Notes under the pieces: generated by a model
What the model was told of the DNA's origin: nothing
Seen by the model: the letters and a program-made list of their open reading frames with translations, nothing else
Database searches by the model: none
Assembly: GCF_026000115.1 (NCBI RefSeq)
Contig: NZ_AP026867.1
Span: forward strand, 1,953,501-2,017,500
Direction of reading: 5' to 3'
From: Aureispira anguillae
Lineage (GTDB): Bacteria > Bacteroidota > Bacteroidia > Chitinophagales > Saprospiraceae
Length of the DNA stretch: 64,000 bases
Shown: one piece after another, positions 41,000 to 51,087 of the stretch
How positions within the stretch are numbered: the first letter of the stretch is position 1
Layout: each line of letters begins with the position of its first letter
Program-made: the position numbers and the translations under genes

Positions 41000-43900
41000 A
41001 TGTCAGATCCAAATCATAATAATAATAATAACATTAATAATAATACTAGCCTTCCTGAAGGGGATAAAAGAAAGGAAGGAAAAGGATATGTTTTGGCTCC
41101 AACAAAACGAAAGCCTGAAGGCGTTAATGTAAAAGATTATTTTCTTACAAAGGATATAAAGCCTACTAGCATAAATGGGCTGGGACCAAGTAATGGCGTT
41201 GGCCATACCACCACTAGTTCTAAACCCAATGGGGCTTCTATGGCGGATTTAGGAAAAAAGCCCCCCAAACAAAGTCTATCAAAGAAAAAACCTACACAGA
41301 GTAATAGTAAAACCAGTTTGGGTCCCAAACCCAAAAACTTTAAACCTATAGCACCAGCTGGGGATAACCCTAAGTTAGATTTGTCGGGCATGGGAACTCC
41401 TCCTAAAGATATTGTTGCAACAAATGTCGTTCAAACTTCAGAAGTAAGTCTTGGAGGAAAAAAGGCTACTCCTCCAACAAAAAAAGTTACTCCTGTTGCC
41501 AAGAAAACAGAATCAGAGCCTAAGCCCAATGGACGTTTTAAAGAAATTTTTGCTCGATTAAAACCTAAGAAAAAAACATCAGAAACACCAAAATTGGTAG
41601 GAGGAAAGACCGAAGGGGGAGAAAAGGCAATAACAGCTGCCAAAGATAAAACAATAACGCCCACTCATAAAGAGAATACAACCGATCTTGGAAAAAATCC
41701 AGGGGAACAACCTGCCACTGTTGTAGATGCAAAAAATAAAAAAGAAAAGCCTAAAGTAGAAACTAAGGATAAACAATCTGAAGCAGATGATAAGGCTTTA
41801 AGCGCTTTTACTGTAGAAGAAACAGAGGAAGAAAAAGAGGAAGCAGAAACAGGAAAGAAGAACCATGATGAGGGAATGAACCATGGGTTGATGGTAGGAC
41901 GGAGTATTGGCTATGGAGCAAAGATAACATTGGATGAAAATGGGGAGTTCTTGATTAATAAATTTTCAGAAGATGAGTCTACTGAGGAGGATGCTAAGAA
42001 TAGATACATTCAAGAGAATTTAGCAGATGCAAAAAAAATAGAAGATACAGGTTCTGCTGAACCTTCAAAAGATGGTGAAAAAACAGAACCTGAGCCTAAG
42101 CCTGGATATTACGATGGGTATATTCAGGGGTACAATGAGGGACATAGAGAGGGAATGGCATTAAAGCGAGAAGCTGAAAAAGCACAGCGAGAAGCCAAGT
42201 TGGCGAAGGACATGGAAACGGATGAATACAAGGCTGGGGCTATGTTGGGACTTGCTTGTGGTGCTGCTTCTGCCAATAGAGCGGCAGATATAGAGGCTAC
42301 TTTTGTGCTTAATAAAAATAAAAAAACGGTTGCTGTAGAAGTCAAAGCTCCTATGGCTGCTGTTCGTAGTGCTGCTTTTGACCAAAAACAAACTCCTGGT
42401 GGCGAACTCTCAGGACCTATTTATGAAAATGCTTTTGTACAGCATTACAATGTAGGGTATCGGGATGCCAAGAATAAGCAAAGACAGGGACCTGAAATTG
42501 ATGCAGATTATCAAGCTGGACATGATGAAGGGTATAAATTGGGGGCGCAAAGGGCAAATGGAGGTTCTGGAGATGAGGAGTTGGTGGAGAAAAAGAAAGC
42601 CTATGAAGCTCAGAATGTAAAAGAGCTAGAAAAAAAGGATAAACAAAAGCATTATGGCTTTTTTGCAGGTTATAATAGAGGTTATAAACAAGCCAAGGAA
42701 GCTAAAAAGAATGCAGGAAGAGAACAGTTAGCAAAAAAATACAAGGATCCTACTTTTATGGCAGGTTTTGCTACTGGGAATATGAAGGGCTTCTTAAAAG
42801 TATTAATAGAGCCTTCTGGAATTGATTTGCTAACGGCATTGAATGATCCTAAAAAAATGGAGGAAGCGGGGATTCCCGATTATTTTCCTATTCCTTCTGC
42901 TGTTAGGGAGAACATCAAAGCTACGCTAGTTCATGGCGAAAATGTTGATGCTAAGGATACTGGTGATGCAACCAAAGCTTTGATCGCTAAACCGTTGTTT
43001 GGGGAAGGACTCAGAATGGGCTACAACCAAGGTTATTCTAGAGGACAAAAGTCTAAGTTCTCATTCAAGCAAAATAAAATGAGAATGCACCCTGATTATC
43101 AGGCGGCAACAAAAGCAGTTGATGGCTATACTCCTGGTGGCTTATTGGCAGATGCAAAGGTCGAGTTTAATACTTTGCAGGCATTAAGTGAGCAGTCGGA
43201 TGAACAAAAGGAGCGTTGCGATATTCTTTCTGAGGGAATGAAGGCGTTGAGAGCTGAAATCGAAAAAGAAAGTAAATTTTATCAGCAGGGAGTTTGGGAC
43301 AATTATAATCAAGTTTATAAAGAAAAAGAGAAAGCTAGACGGGACGCAAATATAAAAGGGGGCGCAAGGATTAAAAATCAAGCTTTGTATGAAAAGGGGC
43401 TTGCTTGGGGAAAAAAAGTTGGCGATCGTGTTGTTGCTGGTAAAGATAAATTAAAAGAATTAAATGCTAGAGGGCTTGATATTGTGGCTCGTAGAGCAAA
43501 GTTAAATAAGGCCATACAGGATGCCCATAAGGTGGCAAAATTAGAGGCAAAAAAAGAAGGGGATGACTATTATACGGGGTATCTAGGCGGTTATAATGGT
43601 GCTCTGATTCGAGCAAAGGACGCTAAGAAGACCGATATGGGGAATAGTGGCGTTAAGGAGGCTGCTAGTGATTTGGATAAGGTTGTAGAAGATGATGCAC
43701 AAAATGAGTTGAAAACGCATTTGGAGATTACCAAGAGTTTATCACTTAGTGGTTTATCTGAAAAAATTGGCACTAAAGCCAAAAAGGCGTTTGAGGATGG
43801 TGCAGCACAAGGCTATAATTTGGCTTATAGTTCTATGGTTTATGACTTAGAGACTGGAGCGCCAAAAACGGATGCTAATTTTGAAGAACAGTACAAGAAA

Positions 43901-46900
43901 CAATTAAAAAATAAATACACTTCTTACAAAAAGGATGCAGAAGGGGAAAAAGATGGGGCAGAGGTCTTGGCCTATTATTTTGTCTTGGCTTATAAGGCCT
44001 ATTCTTACAAAACAGGGGCGAAGGGAATACAATATGGTGCTCCTAAGGGAGAGCATGATGCGATTAGCTTTAATGAGGGCTATATTGCTGGTCGAAACCA
44101 AGTAAATCAAAAAGGAAAAGGGGGAGATACTAAGAAAGATAATGATAAGGAAGCCATATCTTCTAAGGTTACTTCTAAGGTAGCCTATGAGGAAGGACGA
44201 AAAGCAGCTTTGTACAAAGCAAGGTATGACGCTTTTAAGAATGGTATGATTGATGCCGCTGCAAAGAAAAAAACAGATCAAACTTCTACCACTACTGATT
44301 CTACAAAGGACACTACCACTACAAGTCCTCCGAAATCAACAGAAAAGGATGATTTGACTAAGGGCTTGAACGAGATGAAGAAGGTTGAAAAAGCAGTGAC
44401 AAAACAAGCAGCTAAGGAGGAGGTAAGTGAGCATTATACACAAGGAGAGCAGGATGCAAGTGACTTATGGACAAAAATTATTTACTTAAGTAGAGGAATC
44501 AAATTAGAAGGGGTTAAAATTGATAATAATCCTGTTACTGTTAAGTTGCTCAATGATAAAGGAGAAGAAAGGGAAGATCAAATTGCCAATGGAATACAAT
44601 ATGAGGCATTAGCCAAGGAATATCATAAGAATAAAAACGCTTATGTGGAGGATATTGTACGTTATTATGTTGAGGTTAAAAATGTAGATGAATCAAGTAG
44701 TGAAAGCTGGTTGATGAATTTTTTGAGTGGGATGTCTTTTTTTAGTCCAATTACGCTTTCTGAACCCATGAGTTCTACGACTCCTAAAAGTGCTCCGATC
44801 TCTAGTTCATTGGGTCTGGGGAGTTTGGGGAATATGGGAATGGGTACGTTGGGAATGGGCGTAATGAGTCCTTTAAAGCTTTCTCCTTCTATGAATTTTC
44901 TTAGCCCAATGGGGGGCTTCTTCCAGACTACCCACAACAAAAAAAATTCTGTTAAAGAGGACTATAAAAGTGGATACTTAAATAAAATTGCAGAAATAGA
45001 AGCTTCTTTTGATAAGAAATTTATGGATGCGTGGTTGTATGATTTGGGATTTGCAGAGGGCATTGCACTAACTGCTAAGGGAGTGATTGATATTAAACCG
45101 CCAAAGTCGCCTTTTAGCAATGTTTCTATTGGTGATGTGAATAAAAATAGTGCTGAATATAAAAAAGGACAGTTTGAGGGAATGAAGTTTGGAACTTCTG
45201 TTAAGAGTGGTGCTATTAATCCTACCGATGATGAAATGGCAAAAGTCTATGGCGATTATTATCAAGATGGTTTTGAGGAGGGAAAACTTATTGCTATTAC
45301 GATGGGAAAGAATGCCGCTGCTGCTATTATTAAAGATGAATCTATTCAGGTGCCAACCGAAAAGGATTTAATCACTAATCTTGATGAAAAGGCAGGAGCC
45401 GAAAAGGATGATCCCAGCCGAAAGGATTACAAGAGAGGATACTTAAAGGCTTTTAATGCGTACTATTGGAAAACTCGTGATTTTGAATATGGCAAAAAGT
45501 TAGGGTATGAGCGAGCAGGTAATGGAAATATAATTAATTCAAAGCCTGAAAATGGGGTAGAAGTTAGAGACGAAAAAGCATTCTTTTACGGTTTTGACCA
45601 AGGGCGCTCTGCTGCTTTGTCGGGTTTGTCAAAGGATGAATTGGACGGCAAGAAAAACATGGTGGATACACCCGATGAACTGCTCAAAGAGTTAGTGGAA
45701 AAATACACGTGGAGAAATGCTGCTATTCAGGCTATTGAAGAACTAAACTTAGGGGCTAAAATTCACGAAATAAAGGATGGTTCTGGTATTTATAAAAAGT
45801 TTGCAAAACTTAAGGTCATTACTGCATTAGGTGCAGGTCCTGGTGGGGCAGATCTTTCTGGTGAAATTGCTTCTGCTTTTAGTGGTGATGATTTTAGTGC
45901 CGAATTAGAGCAGTTTAGCGAACTAAGTGAGGAAGATAAAGTAGAGTATCGGGCTTTGTTTGAGGAACAATATGAAGAGGCCTATTATTCTGTTTATGCA
46001 CAATGTTTGGTCGATTTAACGGAGGTTGCTATGATTGCTTCTACGGACCAAGGATCGGGCGGTGGTATGGGAATGGGGGCAGGAAGTTCTAATAATTTGT
46101 CGGGCAATGCCGCTCTAGATAGTTTGGTGGATATTTTGTACGACGATAGTGTAACGGCAAGTGGAATTGGTGCCGATTTTACAATTAGCAAAATGCTTTT
46201 GTTAAAGGCTTTTTATGATCTTGAAATTAAAATTAAGGAAACAGAAAAGTATATCGAAAAAGACTTAAAAGAAATTGAATCAAAACAAGAATTAGCCAAT
46301 TTGTTGACCGAAAAGGCCATTGATCCAGATACCAAAATGATCGAAACCTTAGAACAGGAGTTGGCAAATAATAACTTGAAGCCTAAGGATCGAACGCTCA
46401 AAAAGAAAAAGCTACATCAATTAAAAATTAGGCTCAAGCGTGAACATAACGAATTGAACAAAATAGAACAAGATTGGAAAAATGCTGAAAAAGCAGCCAA
46501 AACAAAAATTGAAAGCATTCGTGTCTTTATGAAAGATAATTTGTCTTTTGATACACCTTTGGAGTCCAATGAAGATATTTTGGAATATATAAAAGTTAAT
46601 CTACAAACCTCTGAATATAGAGAAGAACAGGTCTACGAAAATCTTAATATTTTTAATGGCTTGGAACTCGATGGGGAATTTAGTCATAGCGAAAGTAATG
46701 GACTGATCGTTAATGTAACAGGAAGTGGAAAGTTTTCCTTGGATGAGTACGCAGAGGATATAGACATCAATAATGTAGATATTTTTATCGAAAAGAATGG
46801 TTTTGAAATAAAGGCCAAAGGCTTATCTTTTATTCAAGATTTTGATACCCTAGACCTAATGAGTGGTGTGTTGGTTACTCCAAAGATAGAAGGAGGAGAA

Positions 46901-47017
46901 CATGTTGGGGTAAAAAATAAATACCATTTTGATGTATTTACTTTAAATAAGGATGAGGGAATTAAGTCGCTGATTGAAGACCAAAAACATTATGCCTTAA
47001 AGGGCGGAATGGAATAA
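41000..47017 (+). CDS. Giant 2005-residue protein with G-Y-x-x-G repeats
   Basis: The first about 270 residues are disordered and Lys/Pro/Thr-rich (KKPPKQSLSKKKPTQSNSKT). From about 290 to 1570 there are at least a dozen copies of a helical motif of the type YYDGYIQGYNEGHREGM, FFAGYNRGYKQAKEAKK, LRMGYNQGYSRGQKSKF, separated by variable linkers. A Gly/Met-rich stretch lies near 1270-1310. Residues 1740-1850 form a coiled coil and the end is a beta-rich domain (LNIFNGLELDGEFSHSESNG). There is no signal peptide or membrane helix. The 347-bp leader has no other feature. I recognise no family. Confidence 0.7.
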   Translation: MSDPNHNNNNNINNNTSLPEGDKRKEGKGYVLAPTKRKPEGVNVKDYFLTKDIKPTSINGLGPSNGVGHTTTSSKPNGASMADLGKKPPKQSLSKKKPTQSNSKTSLGPKPKNFKPIAPAGDNPKLDLSGMGTPPKDIVATNVVQTSEVSLGGKKATPPTKKVTPVAKKTESEPKPNGRFKEIFARLKPKKKTSETPKLVGGKTEGGEKAITAAKDKTITPTHKENTTDLGKNPGEQPATVVDAKNKKEKPKVETKDKQSEADDKALSAFTVEETEEEKEEAETGKKNHDEGMNHGLMVGRSIGYGAKITLDENGEFLINKFSEDESTEEDAKNRYIQENLADAKKIEDTGSAEPSKDGEKTEPEPKPGYYDGYIQGYNEGHREGMALKREAEKAQREAKLAKDMETDEYKAGAMLGLACGAASANRAADIEATFVLNKNKKTVAVEVKAPMAAVRSAAFDQKQTPGGELSGPIYENAFVQHYNVGYRDAKNKQRQGPEIDADYQAGHDEGYKLGAQRANGGSGDEELVEKKKAYEAQNVKELEKKDKQKHYGFFAGYNRGYKQAKEAKKNAGREQLAKKYKDPTFMAGFATGNMKGFLKVLIEPSGIDLLTALNDPKKMEEAGIPDYFPIPSAVRENIKATLVHGENVDAKDTGDATKALIAKPLFGEGLRMGYNQGYSRGQKSKFSFKQNKMRMHPDYQAATKAVDGYTPGGLLADAKVEFNTLQALSEQSDEQKERCDILSEGMKALRAEIEKESKFYQQGVWDNYNQVYKEKEKARRDANIKGGARIKNQALYEKGLAWGKKVGDRVVAGKDKLKELNARGLDIVARRAKLNKAIQDAHKVAKLEAKKEGDDYYTGYLGGYNGALIRAKDAKKTDMGNSGVKEAASDLDKVVEDDAQNELKTHLEITKSLSLSGLSEKIGTKAKKAFEDGAAQGYNLAYSSMVYDLETGAPKTDANFEEQYKKQLKNKYTSYKKDAEGEKDGAEVLAYYFVLAYKAYSYKTGAKGIQYGAPKGEHDAISFNEGYIAGRNQVNQKGKGGDTKKDNDKEAISSKVTSKVAYEEGRKAALYKARYDAFKNGMIDAAAKKKTDQTSTTTDSTKDTTTTSPPKSTEKDDLTKGLNEMKKVEKAVTKQAAKEEVSEHYTQGEQDASDLWTKIIYLSRGIKLEGVKIDNNPVTVKLLNDKGEEREDQIANGIQYEALAKEYHKNKNAYVEDIVRYYVEVKNVDESSSESWLMNFLSGMSFFSPITLSEPMSSTTPKSAPISSSLGLGSLGNMGMGTLGMGVMSPLKLSPSMNFLSPMGGFFQTTHNKKNSVKEDYKSGYLNKIAEIEASFDKKFMDAWLYDLGFAEGIALTAKGVIDIKPPKSPFSNVSIGDVNKNSAEYKKGQFEGMKFGTSVKSGAINPTDDEMAKVYGDYYQDGFEEGKLIAITMGKNAAAAIIKDESIQVPTEKDLITNLDEKAGAEKDDPSRKDYKRGYLKAFNAYYWKTRDFEYGKKLGYERAGNGNIINSKPENGVEVRDEKAFFYGFDQGRSAALSGLSKDELDGKKNMVDTPDELLKELVEKYTWRNAAIQAIEELNLGAKIHEIKDGSGIYKKFAKLKVITALGAGPGGADLSGEIASAFSGDDFSAELEQFSELSEEDKVEYRALFEEQYEEAYYSVYAQCLVDLTEVAMIASTDQGSGGGMGMGAGSSNNLSGNAALDSLVDILYDDSVTASGIGADFTISKMLLLKAFYDLEIKIKETEKYIEKDLKEIESKQELANLLTEKAIDPDTKMIETLEQELANNNLKPKDRTLKKKKLHQLKIRLKREHNELNKIEQDWKNAEKAAKTKIESIRVFMKDNLSFDTPLESNEDILEYIKVNLQTSEYREEQVYENLNIFNGLELDGEFSHSESNGLIVNVTGSGKFSLDEYAEDIDINNVDIFIEKNGFEIKAKGLSFIQDFDTLDLMSGVLVTPKIEGGEHVGVKNKYHFDVFTLNKDEGIKSLIEDQKHYALKGGME

Positions 47018-48130
47018 ATTGATGCTTTCAACTAGTGTTTTGATTTCTGGTAGAGCATTGTGGCGATGCAAGCAAATTCTTATGCGTTCTTTGCCTGCAG
47101 CAACCGTGGGCATTCGAATTGGGCGAACATCATATCCTTTGGCTGCTAATTGTTGACTTAATTCCAAAACGGCTTCATTGCCTGGCGTTAATAGACATTG
47201 AATAGGGCTAAGGCTATTGATATAATGGGCTTGTATTTGGGGCGATAGGAGCGATCGAAAATAATCAATACGTTCCTTTAATTCTTTGATGTAATCGGCT
47301 CCTTTTTTTTCTAATAAGCGATAAGCTTCCAATATGTGATGTGTACTATGAGGGCTAAGGGCAGTTGTATAAATAAGTGGTCGGGCATAATTTAATAGAT
47401 AATCTTTTAATACCTTTGATCCTACCACTGCTGCACCATGTCCTCCCATTGCTTTTCCAAAAGTGTATATTCGAGCAAAAACTTCTTTATGGATACCTGT
47501 CTCTACGCATAAACCTTCTCCATAATGCCCACAAATACCTGTGCTATGGGCTTCGTCAACAACTAAATACGCTTGGTATTTTTGGCAAAGTGCCTGAATG
47601 GTTTTTAATGGCGCAGCATCTCCATCCATTGAATAAATAGACTCTACCAAAACAAAAATAGTTTTGCCTTGGTGTTCTTGGAGCAATTGCTCTAGTGCTG
47701 AGGTATTATTGTGGGCAAAAACAGAACTACGAGCAGGACTCAAGCGTATGCCATCATGGATACTTGCATGGACTAATTCATCGTATAAAATAACATCTGA
47801 GCGTCTAGGAATGGCACTTAATAGCCCCAGATTGGCATTGTATCCAGCATTAAAAACCAAGGCTGCTTCTCCTTGGTGAAATTCAGCAATTTTGTCTTCT
47901 AATGTTTCTAATAATTCATAATGTCCCGTCAATAATCTTGATCCTGTAGACCCCAACGGAAGCTGGGCAGATATTTCTGCTGCTTTTTTTTGCAATATGG
48001 GAGATTGAGCAAGACTTAAATAATCGTTAGAACAAAAGTCGATTAGATGCTCGTGCCTCTTTACGGTTCGTAGTGCTTTATTGGCTTTTCTTCTAGCTAA
48101 AAATGCCTGCATGCGTTCTTCTAATAACAT
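46997..48130 (-). CDS. bioF: 8-amino-7-oxononanoate synthase-like enzyme (BioF/KBL family)
   Basis: 377 residues, a PLP-dependent alpha-oxoamine synthase. Recognisable are DFCSNDYLSLAQ, GSTGSRLLTGHYELLETLE, VLVESIYSMDGDAAP, LVVDEAHSTGICGHYGEGL and the PLP-lysine segment YTFGKAMGGHGAAVVG. BioF condenses pimeloyl-ACP with alanine for biotin. KBL uses glycine and acetyl-CoA. Length and motifs favour BioF-like enzymes, but without biotin neighbours the substrate is not certain. The 3' end overlaps the giant convergent gene by 21 bp. Confidence 0.8.
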   Translation of the reverse strand: MLLEERMQAFLARRKANKALRTVKRHEHLIDFCSNDYLSLAQSPILQKKAAEISAQLPLGSTGSRLLTGHYELLETLEDKIAEFHQGEAALVFNAGYNANLGLLSAIPRRSDVILYDELVHASIHDGIRLSPARSSVFAHNNTSALEQLLQEHQGKTIFVLVESIYSMDGDAAPLKTIQALCQKYQAYLVVDEAHSTGICGHYGEGLCVETGIHKEVFARIYTFGKAMGGHGAAVVGSKVLKDYLLNYARPLIYTTALSPHSTHHILEAYRLLEKKGADYIKELKERIDYFRSLLSPQIQAHYINSLSPIQCLLTPGNEAVLELSQQLAAKGYDVRPIRMPTVAAGKERIRICLHRHNALPEIKTLVESINLFHSAL

Positions 48131-48271
48131 GTTTTTTTATAATTTATTCTAAGCGAATTAGTTATAGTTGACAATCTTAAAAATTGTTGATATAGTTTGT
48201 ATTGAATCGTTTGAAACTAAGAATTGTAGTATATTTGCCTTAACACTTCATTCAATTACAAACAAACACAA

Positions 48272-48892
48272 ATGTACAAAATATATATTGGGGAGGTACC
48301 CGTTTTATTGGTTTCAAAAGACGAAGCTGCTTTATACAAAACAGGAAGTTTGAGAGATATGGTCGTTTATCATACTCTAAAGCGCAGAAAAAGCTTGCAT
48401 CAGATTGTTGACAATTTAGAAAAAGGAACCAAAAGTTACGATTCTATTATTGTTATTTCTGAAGATTTACCGCAATTGAAAGAAGATTTTTTTACCATGT
48501 TCAAAATCCATAGAGCTGGGGGAGGTCTTGTATTTAATGACCAAGGAGAAGTTTTGGCCATCCACAGAATGGGACACTGGGATTTGCCCAAGGGCAAGGA
48601 GGAAAAAGGCGAGACAATAGAACAAACAGCCATTCGTGAAGTGCAGGAAGAAACGGGAATTCAGCAAATAGATTTAGGTGATTTTATTTGTGATACCTAT
48701 CATACCTACAAAACCAAGTCAGGGAAACGCATCCTCAAATGGTCTACTTGGTATAAAATGACAACAACAGAAAAAGACCTAACGCCTCAAGAAGAAGAAG
48801 ATATTGACTTAGCGGTTTGGTTGCCAATGAATGAATTGAAGGAAAAAAAGCCTATTTATAAAAACATACTAGATATATTGAACCACTTATAA
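48272..48892 (+). CDS. NUDIX hydrolase
   Basis: 206 residues. An N-terminal domain of about 65 residues precedes a NUDIX fold whose box GKEEKGETIEQTAIREVQEE plus TGI at about 110-132 is intact (G-x5-E-x7-R-E-x2-E-E-x-G). It would hydrolyse a nucleoside diphosphate linked to another group; the substrate is not predictable. Its stop is immediately followed by the folK-like gene, so they share a transcript. Confidence 0.85.
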   Translation: MYKIYIGEVPVLLVSKDEAALYKTGSLRDMVVYHTLKRRKSLHQIVDNLEKGTKSYDSIIVISEDLPQLKEDFFTMFKIHRAGGGLVFNDQGEVLAIHRMGHWDLPKGKEEKGETIEQTAIREVQEETGIQQIDLGDFICDTYHTYKTKSGKRILKWSTWYKMTTTEKDLTPQEEEDIDLAVWLPMNELKEKKPIYKNILDILNHL

Positions 48893-49384
48893 ATGAACAC
48901 TGTATACTTAGCTTTAGGGACAAATGTAGGAAATCGTATTGCAAATTTGAACTTGGTACATCACTTAATTAGCCAGAATATTGGTATTGTATCCAAAGAA
49001 TCTAGTATCTATCAAACGGCTGCATGGGGAGTAGAGGGACAAGAAGATTATTACAATCAAGTATTTTGTGTTAAAACCTCACTTAGTCCAGTCGATTTAT
49101 TGCACAAATGCCAAGTCATAGAAAAAAAAATGGGCAGAATTCAAGCCATCAAATGGGCACCCCGAATTATAGATATAGACATTCTATTTTTTAATGATAT
49201 GGTCTTGGCCAAAGACAACTTAAAAATTCCGCATTCGTTATTACAAGAACGAAATTTTGTACTAAAACCTTTGTCCGAAATTGCAGGAGAATGGGAACAT
49301 CCTATTTTGAAAAAAACAATAACGGAGTTATTAGATGAATGCACGGATGATTTATCTGTTGTACCGCTAAAATTGGCAAATTAA
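48893..49384 (+). CDS. folK: HPPK, 6-hydroxymethyl-7,8-dihydropterin pyrophosphokinase
   Basis: 163 residues, the usual size. YLALGTNVGNRIANL, then SSIYQTAAWGVEGQEDYYNQ, then MGRIQAIKWAPRIIDIDILF and IPHSLLQERNFVLKPLSEIA, match the HPPK signature, including the R-x-x-D-x-D Mg-ATP residues. It transfers pyrophosphate from ATP to the pterin in folate synthesis. The start follows the NUDIX stop with no gap. Confidence 0.92.
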   Translation: MNTVYLALGTNVGNRIANLNLVHHLISQNIGIVSKESSIYQTAAWGVEGQEDYYNQVFCVKTSLSPVDLLHKCQVIEKKMGRIQAIKWAPRIIDIDILFFNDMVLAKDNLKIPHSLLQERNFVLKPLSEIAGEWEHPILKKTITELLDECTDDLSVVPLKLAN

Positions 49385-49389
49385 ATGTT

Positions 49390-50064
49390 ATGAAAGAGGA
49401 AACTATGCACATTGCCAATGGAAACTATATTGTTATAGAGGGGAATATAGGAGCAGGAAAAACTTCTTTGAGCAAATTATTATCGACTGATCTTAATGCT
49501 CGTCTGATCTTAGAGGAGTTCTCTGACAATCCATTTTTGCCCCTTTTTTATAAAAATGCAGAACGTTATGCGTTTCCTGTCGAGTTGTTTTTTATGACAG
49601 AGAGGCACAAACAATTGCAAGATTTATTAATGAAGGGTAATTTATTCCAAAAGTATGTCGTTTCAGATTATATCTTTTCTAAAACGCTTCTCTTTGCTGG
49701 ACAAAATTTGGTAGATGAAGAATTGAGGTTATTCCAACGTTTGTTTCATACCTTGAATGCTTCTTTCCCAAAACCTCATTTGTTGGTCTACCTACATCGA
49801 TCCGTAGATAATTTGTTGACGAATATCTATAAAAGAGGAAGAGCATACGAACAGGATATTAGTGCTGCTTATTTATCAAAAATACAAAATGCTTATTTTG
49901 ATTTTTTTAGAATGGTTGAACATGATTTATCCATTTTAGTATTGGATGTAGAAGGACTGGATTTCATTAATAATCCTGAACATTACCAAATGGTGGTTCA
50001 GCAAATAGAAAAAAAATACTCCAAGGGCTTACATCATTGGAAACTAGAACCTTCTAAAAATTAA
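49390..50064 (+). CDS. Deoxynucleoside kinase
   Basis: 224 residues, or 219 from the second ATG at 49405. P-loop GNIGAGKTSLSK (about 18-29), the Glu of LILEEFSDNPFLP, the LFFMTERHKQLQDL segment and VVSDYIFSKTLLFA in place of the DRS/ERS box mark the dNK fold. It phosphorylates deoxynucleosides for salvage. It lies 5 bp after folK in a NUDIX-HPPK-dNK run common in this phylum. Confidence 0.88.
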   Translation: MKEETMHIANGNYIVIEGNIGAGKTSLSKLLSTDLNARLILEEFSDNPFLPLFYKNAERYAFPVELFFMTERHKQLQDLLMKGNLFQKYVVSDYIFSKTLLFAGQNLVDEELRLFQRLFHTLNASFPKPHLLVYLHRSVDNLLTNIYKRGRAYEQDISAAYLSKIQNAYFDFFRMVEHDLSILVLDVEGLDFINNPEHYQMVVQQIEKKYSKGLHHWKLEPSKN

Positions 50065-50171
50065 CGCTAATTTTTAAGAAATGCCCCAATAATGATTGTG
50101 AATCCTTTATAGATCGTAATATTAGTACACATAGTTTGTACTTTTGAAAAAAGTAACCTAAATTTATAGAA

Positions 50172-50726
50172 ATGGCTTTTAAAGTATATACCAAAACAGG
50201 AGACAAAGGAACTACAGCACTCTTTGGTGGTGCTAGAGTACCTAAGAACCATATCCGTATAGAATCTTATGGAACAGTCGATGAATTAAATTCTTACATT
50301 GGTTTGATTCGAGATTCCTTAAGCGATGAACAACTGAAAATTGTCCTAAAAGAAATTCAGGATCGCTTATTTACTTTGGGAGCAATTTTAGCAACCGACC
50401 CCTCCAAAAAAAATGTTAAAACGCCAGATTTAAAAGATGAAGATGTTTCTTATCTAGAATCAGAAATTGACCAAATGGAAGAAAAATTAGAGCCATTAAA
50501 GTCATTTATTTTGCCTGGCGGACACCCAACCGTTTCATTTTGTCATATTGCCCGTTGTGTTTGCAGAAGAGCAGAACGAATGTGTGTTGCTCTAAATGAG
50601 AATGAATTGGTCTTGCCTGTTGTTATGCAATACCTAAATCGTTTGTCTGATTATTTGTTTGTATTAGGACGTTTTGTGGCAAAGAAATTAGATGCGGAAG
50701 AAGTTTGTTGGCTTCCTCGTCAATAA
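50172..50726 (+). CDS. Cob(I)alamin adenosyltransferase, PduO type
   Basis: 184 residues. The family signature KVYTKTGDKGTTALFGG at the start is followed by SYGTVDELNSYIGLIRD and LPGGHPTVSFCHIARCVCRR, the residues that bind ATP and corrin in PduO-type enzymes. It makes adenosylcobalamin from ATP and reduced cobalamin, so the bacterium probably salvages B12. Confidence 0.92.
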   Translation: MAFKVYTKTGDKGTTALFGGARVPKNHIRIESYGTVDELNSYIGLIRDSLSDEQLKIVLKEIQDRLFTLGAILATDPSKKNVKTPDLKDEDVSYLESEIDQMEEKLEPLKSFILPGGHPTVSFCHIARCVCRRAERMCVALNENELVLPVVMQYLNRLSDYLFVLGRFVAKKLDAEEVCWLPRQ

Positions 50727-51087
50727 ATTAGATAAGAGAAATATTGCTAGATTTAGATCCCTTAACAAAGTTTTAAGTTAAAATGGATTAGAAATTGTAT
50801 ACAAGAATAATTGTATCAATTTTGAAATGGTTTGTTGAAACAAGACAAAGGAAGTGAACACGATAGACTTAGTGTGCTCAACAAGTGGTGCGGCTCAGTG
50901 TTATTCGGTCATGGACTATGAACTTGAAGCTTACTTATAAGTAAGTCGTGGCATATACTGCTGCATAGTGCCTACTAAACTATGTAGCGAATTGGGTGGA
51001 TTAGACCAATATAAAAAGAGGCTTATCAATGCCAGATCAACAAATTACTACATCTTAGTAACTCAAAACTAAATCAACTGCTATTCC
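50727..51087. other. 361-bp gap without a recognisable gene
   Basis: No open frame with coding character is visible. A short palindrome ACTTATAAGT lies near 50934-50943, and GTGGTGCGGCTCAG plus GCTGCATAGTGCC suggest some structure, but I see no known RNA family. It probably contains the promoter of the OmpA-family gene at 51088. Confidence 0.4.

Noticed and set aside
41000-47017. Overlapping opposite-strand ORFs within the giant gene
   Set aside because: They follow the repeat and codon bias of the long frame and show no protein families.
46997-48130. Glycine C-acetyltransferase (kbl) as first choice
   Set aside because: Motifs fit the whole alpha-oxoamine synthase family; no threonine dehydrogenase gene nearby, so BioF-like was kept as the more general call.
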